NCBI RefSeq assembly: GCF_014132155.1
Contig: NZ_BLJQ01000004.1
Location: 186,001-250,000, forward strand
Source of the DNA: Gluconobacter sp. Gdi
GTDB taxonomy: Bacteria; Pseudomonadota; Alphaproteobacteria; Acetobacterales; Acetobacteraceae
Reading direction: 5' to 3'
Length of the DNA: 64,000 nt
Position numbers and translations under genes: made by a program. The notes under the pieces were generated by a model. The model was not told where the DNA came from. It searched no databases and worked only from the letters and a program-made list of their open reading frames with translations. Shown here piece after piece: positions 61,580 through 64,000 of this stretch. How positions within the stretch are numbered: position 1 is the first letter of the stretch; every line of letters begins with the position of its first letter.

Positions 61580-63955
61580 ATGCAAGAGCCCCACCTCACA
61601 GGGCCGGAAACCCGCCGGCGAACCCGCTTCACGTGCAGAAGCGCTTTCCTTGCCCTGACGCTCTTGTGTGGCGTACCGATCACAGGCCATGCCGCCCCCG
61701 CTGCGGCCCCACAGGCAGCACCAACAACAACCCAGAAAGCCGTTGTGGACAAGAACGGCGGTCTGGGCTGGACGGCCGTATCGGACACGATCAACCGCCA
61801 ACTTGAAGACAGTTCAGCAACGCTGAAACAGATCCTCAATGTTCTTAACCGGACAGACGCCAATCTTGGCAGTACCGAGTTGGACAATCTGTCTGCGCGT
61901 GCTCAGCGTGTTCAGCAAAATACACAGGACGCACTGACACAGATTCAGAACTACGACGACATCACGGACTCCTATCTTCAAATTCTTGGGCCCAAGGCCG
62001 CAGAAAACGAAGACCCGTCTGTCACGGAACAGCGCGCGCGACTGCAGCAGAACTCCCAGGGTGTGAAGTCTGCCCTGATGCGGTCCAAACTTTACAATCT
62101 TCAGGCCAAGCAGCTCAATTCCGCCATCGCCACGCGTCGGACACGCCTGCAAAATGCCGCTCTGTCTGAACGGACAGTATCTCCGCTGGCGCCCAAATTC
62201 TGGCATGCCCTCCTGACAGAACGGCCGGAAAACAAGTCGTCGCTCCATGAAGACGGCGTACTATCAGCATGGATGATGCTCCTGATCGGCACGGCGGGAA
62301 CATTGGTCCTGATCGGAATTGCTTCCCCCTTCATTCTGCGCCTTCTAAAGCGCGCTGGCGCCAAATTCCGTTCCTCTGCGGAGACTGGCGTAAAAGACGC
62401 GCTCGCCAGCAGCATCATCGCCATCACACTCAATGGCATCCTTTGCGCATTGCTCGGAGGGCTTGCCTGGCTGATCTGGAGTGCTGCCGTACTGGATGCA
62501 GATGGCGGTCCGATCGCCGCCATTCTGGGAGAAAGCCTGCCGATCTGCGGTTTTATCATCGGCGCCGGCCTCCCGGTTTTCGGACGGAAAGGTGTTCTGG
62601 AGGGCAATCCAAATGAACGCCGCGCCCTCCGTGGTGTGGACTGGATGCTGGCACTCAGCATTCTTGTCCTGAACCTTCTTCGCTCTTTCCGCGCTCAGGA
62701 TGTCTTCGGCCCCACGCTTCAGACCGTCCTGGAAATGGCGTTCTCTCTGGCGATTGGCATCTGTGCAATCGACACCTTCCGCCGGTTGGGCAAGCAGGAC
62801 GATACACGCCAGTTCGCACCCACCGCGCTGGGCCTGTCTTCCCTGATTTTCGGCATCTCGCTCATCGCCGTGCTGCTGGGATATGTCTCCTTCGCATTCT
62901 CCCTGAACGGCTGGCTCCTGTCATTAGGAACGGGTCTGGCCGTCGTTGTGCTTCTGGGTCTGTGCTGGCGTAGCATTCTGGATCATCTTTTTGATCCAGA
63001 AGGCCGCTTTAGTGCACGTCTGCACCCTCTCGGCCTGTCTTCGCGTCGCCTCACGCAGATCGGTGTTCTGCTGTCCGGCATTGGGAACATCCTGCTGCTG
63101 CTGCTGCTTTTCTCGATCGCACAGACTGACGGAAGCTTCAGCGTGGGCGATATAGGCAGCCGCCTGCGCCTGCTGTTCGTCGGCAATACCATCAATGGCG
63201 TAAAGATCTCGCTCGATACGGTCGTTCTCTGCGTCGTGCTGGTAAGCGTCGCTTACTACATCATTCGCCAGACAAAACACTGGATCCGAGATCGTTTCCT
63301 GCCCACCACGCAGCTTGATATCGGTGCCCGGACATCCATCCTGAGCATTTTCACATACTGCTCGTGGATCCTGGTTGGCCTTGGCATTCTGTCGATTGCT
63401 GGACTGTCTGTTCAGAACCTCACCTGGGTGGTGAGTGCGCTGTCGGTGGGTATCGGTTTCGGCCTTCAGTCCATTGTACAGAACTTCGTCTCCGGCATGA
63501 TCCTGATGGCAGAACGACCAGTCCGGGTCGGGGATATGGTGGAAATCGCGGGCGCCAAGGGTGACGTTAAGCGCATCAGCATCCGGGCTACGGATATTGG
63601 CCTTGGCGACGGTTCGACGCTGATTGTTCCGAACTCGCAGTTCATCACGTCCAGCGTCAAGAACTGTACCCTGTCCGGTTCAACAAGCGCTCTGACACTG
63701 AACTTCAAGGTGCCCACCACCACCGATCTGGAAAAAGCCAAATCCCTGCTCATTGAGGTGGCTGCCCAGCGCTCTGAAATTCTGTCTAATCCTGCACCTG
63801 TGGTGCGGATCAGTGCGCTCGCAAGCTTCAGCCTCACCATGAGCCTGACTGTCCGGATCCTGTCTGCCCGGGACGCATCCGCCATACAGGATGCGATCCT
63901 GTTCGATGTTTTCCGTCGGTTCAATGCGGAAAATGTCACACTCACGACTGCCTGA
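61580..63955 (+). CDS. Large MscS-family mechanosensitive channel (DUF3772 type)
   Basis: A 791-residue envelope channel that should open under osmotic stress. The N-terminus holds a signal peptide (FLALTLLCGVPITGHAA). A helical, Gln-rich periplasmic domain of DUF3772 type follows (~50-210: DTINRQLEDSSATLKQI, LDNLSARAQRVQQNTQDAL). About ten membrane segments cover ~230-610. The MscS core is near the C-terminus: the pore-lining helix region VSALSVGIGFGLQSIVQNF, then ERPVRVGDMVEIAGAKGDV and IVPNSQFITSSVKN. The protein is shorter at its C-terminus than MscK. It is monocistronic between two terminators. Confidence 0.93.
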   Translation: MQEPHLTGPETRRRTRFTCRSAFLALTLLCGVPITGHAAPAAAPQAAPTTTQKAVVDKNGGLGWTAVSDTINRQLEDSSATLKQILNVLNRTDANLGSTELDNLSARAQRVQQNTQDALTQIQNYDDITDSYLQILGPKAAENEDPSVTEQRARLQQNSQGVKSALMRSKLYNLQAKQLNSAIATRRTRLQNAALSERTVSPLAPKFWHALLTERPENKSSLHEDGVLSAWMMLLIGTAGTLVLIGIASPFILRLLKRAGAKFRSSAETGVKDALASSIIAITLNGILCALLGGLAWLIWSAAVLDADGGPIAAILGESLPICGFIIGAGLPVFGRKGVLEGNPNERRALRGVDWMLALSILVLNLLRSFRAQDVFGPTLQTVLEMAFSLAIGICAIDTFRRLGKQDDTRQFAPTALGLSSLIFGISLIAVLLGYVSFAFSLNGWLLSLGTGLAVVVLLGLCWRSILDHLFDPEGRFSARLHPLGLSSRRLTQIGVLLSGIGNILLLLLLFSIAQTDGSFSVGDIGSRLRLLFVGNTINGVKISLDTVVLCVVLVSVAYYIIRQTKHWIRDRFLPTTQLDIGARTSILSIFTYCSWILVGLGILSIAGLSVQNLTWVVSALSVGIGFGLQSIVQNFVSGMILMAERPVRVGDMVEIAGAKGDVKRISIRATDIGLGDGSTLIVPNSQFITSSVKNCTLSGSTSALTLNFKVPTTTDLEKAKSLLIEVAAQRSEILSNPAPVVRISALASFSLTMSLTVRILSARDASAIQDAILFDVFRRFNAENVTLTTA

Positions 63956-63967
63956 TATTTCCAAGTA

Positions 63968-63997
63968 GCCAGTGGAAAACCTCGCTTTTCCACTGGC
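63968..63997 (+). terminator. Terminator-like hairpin after the MscS-type gene
   Basis: A perfect 12-bp inverted repeat (GCCAGTGGAAAA / TTTTCCACTGGC) with a 6-nt loop starts 12 nt after the stop. Any T tract would lie at or beyond the window edge. Confidence 0.7.
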
Positions 63998-64000
63998 CGT

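Noticed and set aside
1-64000. CRISPR arrays, insertion sequences, prophage or a defence island
   Set aside because: No direct-repeat array, transposase, integrase or nuclease-helicase cluster was seen on either strand. The gene content is chromosomal housekeeping.

Overview
The window looks like a stretch of chromosome from an acetic acid bacterium (Acetobacteraceae), most likely Gluconobacter. The protein families and operon layouts are alphaproteobacterial (dusB-ntrYX-hfq-hflX, rplM-rpsI, aroQ-accB-accC). The edd-eda pair, the 310-residue 2-ketogluconate-reductase-type dehydrogenase and the gene order around them match what I recall of Gluconobacter oxydans. This assignment rests on recall, not on a search. 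I see no insertion sequence, prophage or CRISPR array. Apart from a group I intron and some AT-rich gaps, this is a housekeeping chromosome.

Layout: 1-4.6 kb holds leuS (cut by the window edge), a DUF3576 lipoprotein and a SARP-type regulator, all on the minus strand. At 5.2-5.55 kb is a tRNA-Arg(CCU) gene split by a 240-nt group I intron. At 6-10 kb are an AEC transporter, a small tyrosine phosphatase, a 2-hydroxyacid dehydrogenase, nadK and a nitrilase-family amidase. At 10.2-18.3 kb a minus-strand flagellar run reads fliK-flgD-fliF-fliG-fliH-fliN-flhA. At 18.4-20.9 kb lies a purH operon. At 21-23.6 kb is the Entner-Doudoroff pair edd-eda. At 24-29.6 kb are a YfdX protein, a NIPSNAP protein, the aroQ-accB-accC operon, RlpA and a BrkB-type membrane protein. 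At 29.7-31.1 kb a candidate speF leader RNA precedes ornithine decarboxylase.

At 31.2-38 kb is a molybdenum cofactor region. It holds a broken mop (TOBE) gene, a tightly overlapping operon moeA-moaA-moaC-[mobA::moaD fusion]-moaE, and a divergent xdhC-mocA pair. Within it, facing the moa operon, sits an unknown gene behind a Fur-box-like site. At 38-43 kb are manC, a DMT transporter, an SDR protein and an AsmA-like envelope protein. At 43.4-46 kb are rplM-rpsI, ilvE and tRNA-His. At 46-51 kb are an SDR dehydrogenase, a SulP transporter, two exported cupins and OpgC. At 51-58.2 kb is dusB-[ntrC remnant]-ntrY-ntrX-hfq-hflX, in which ntrB is absent and the ntrC-like gene is stripped of its receiver and sigma-54 loop. 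At 58.3-64 kb are an alpha/beta hydrolase, a TIM-barrel isomerase, a small unknown protein, pyrD and a large MscS channel.

Points that most deserve a second look: the intron-split tRNA; the mobA::moaD fusion with a strong internal ribosome binding site that could also make free MoaD; the eroded ntrBC locus; the amber-interrupted mop gene; the His-rich MoaE tail; and the leader before ornithine decarboxylase.
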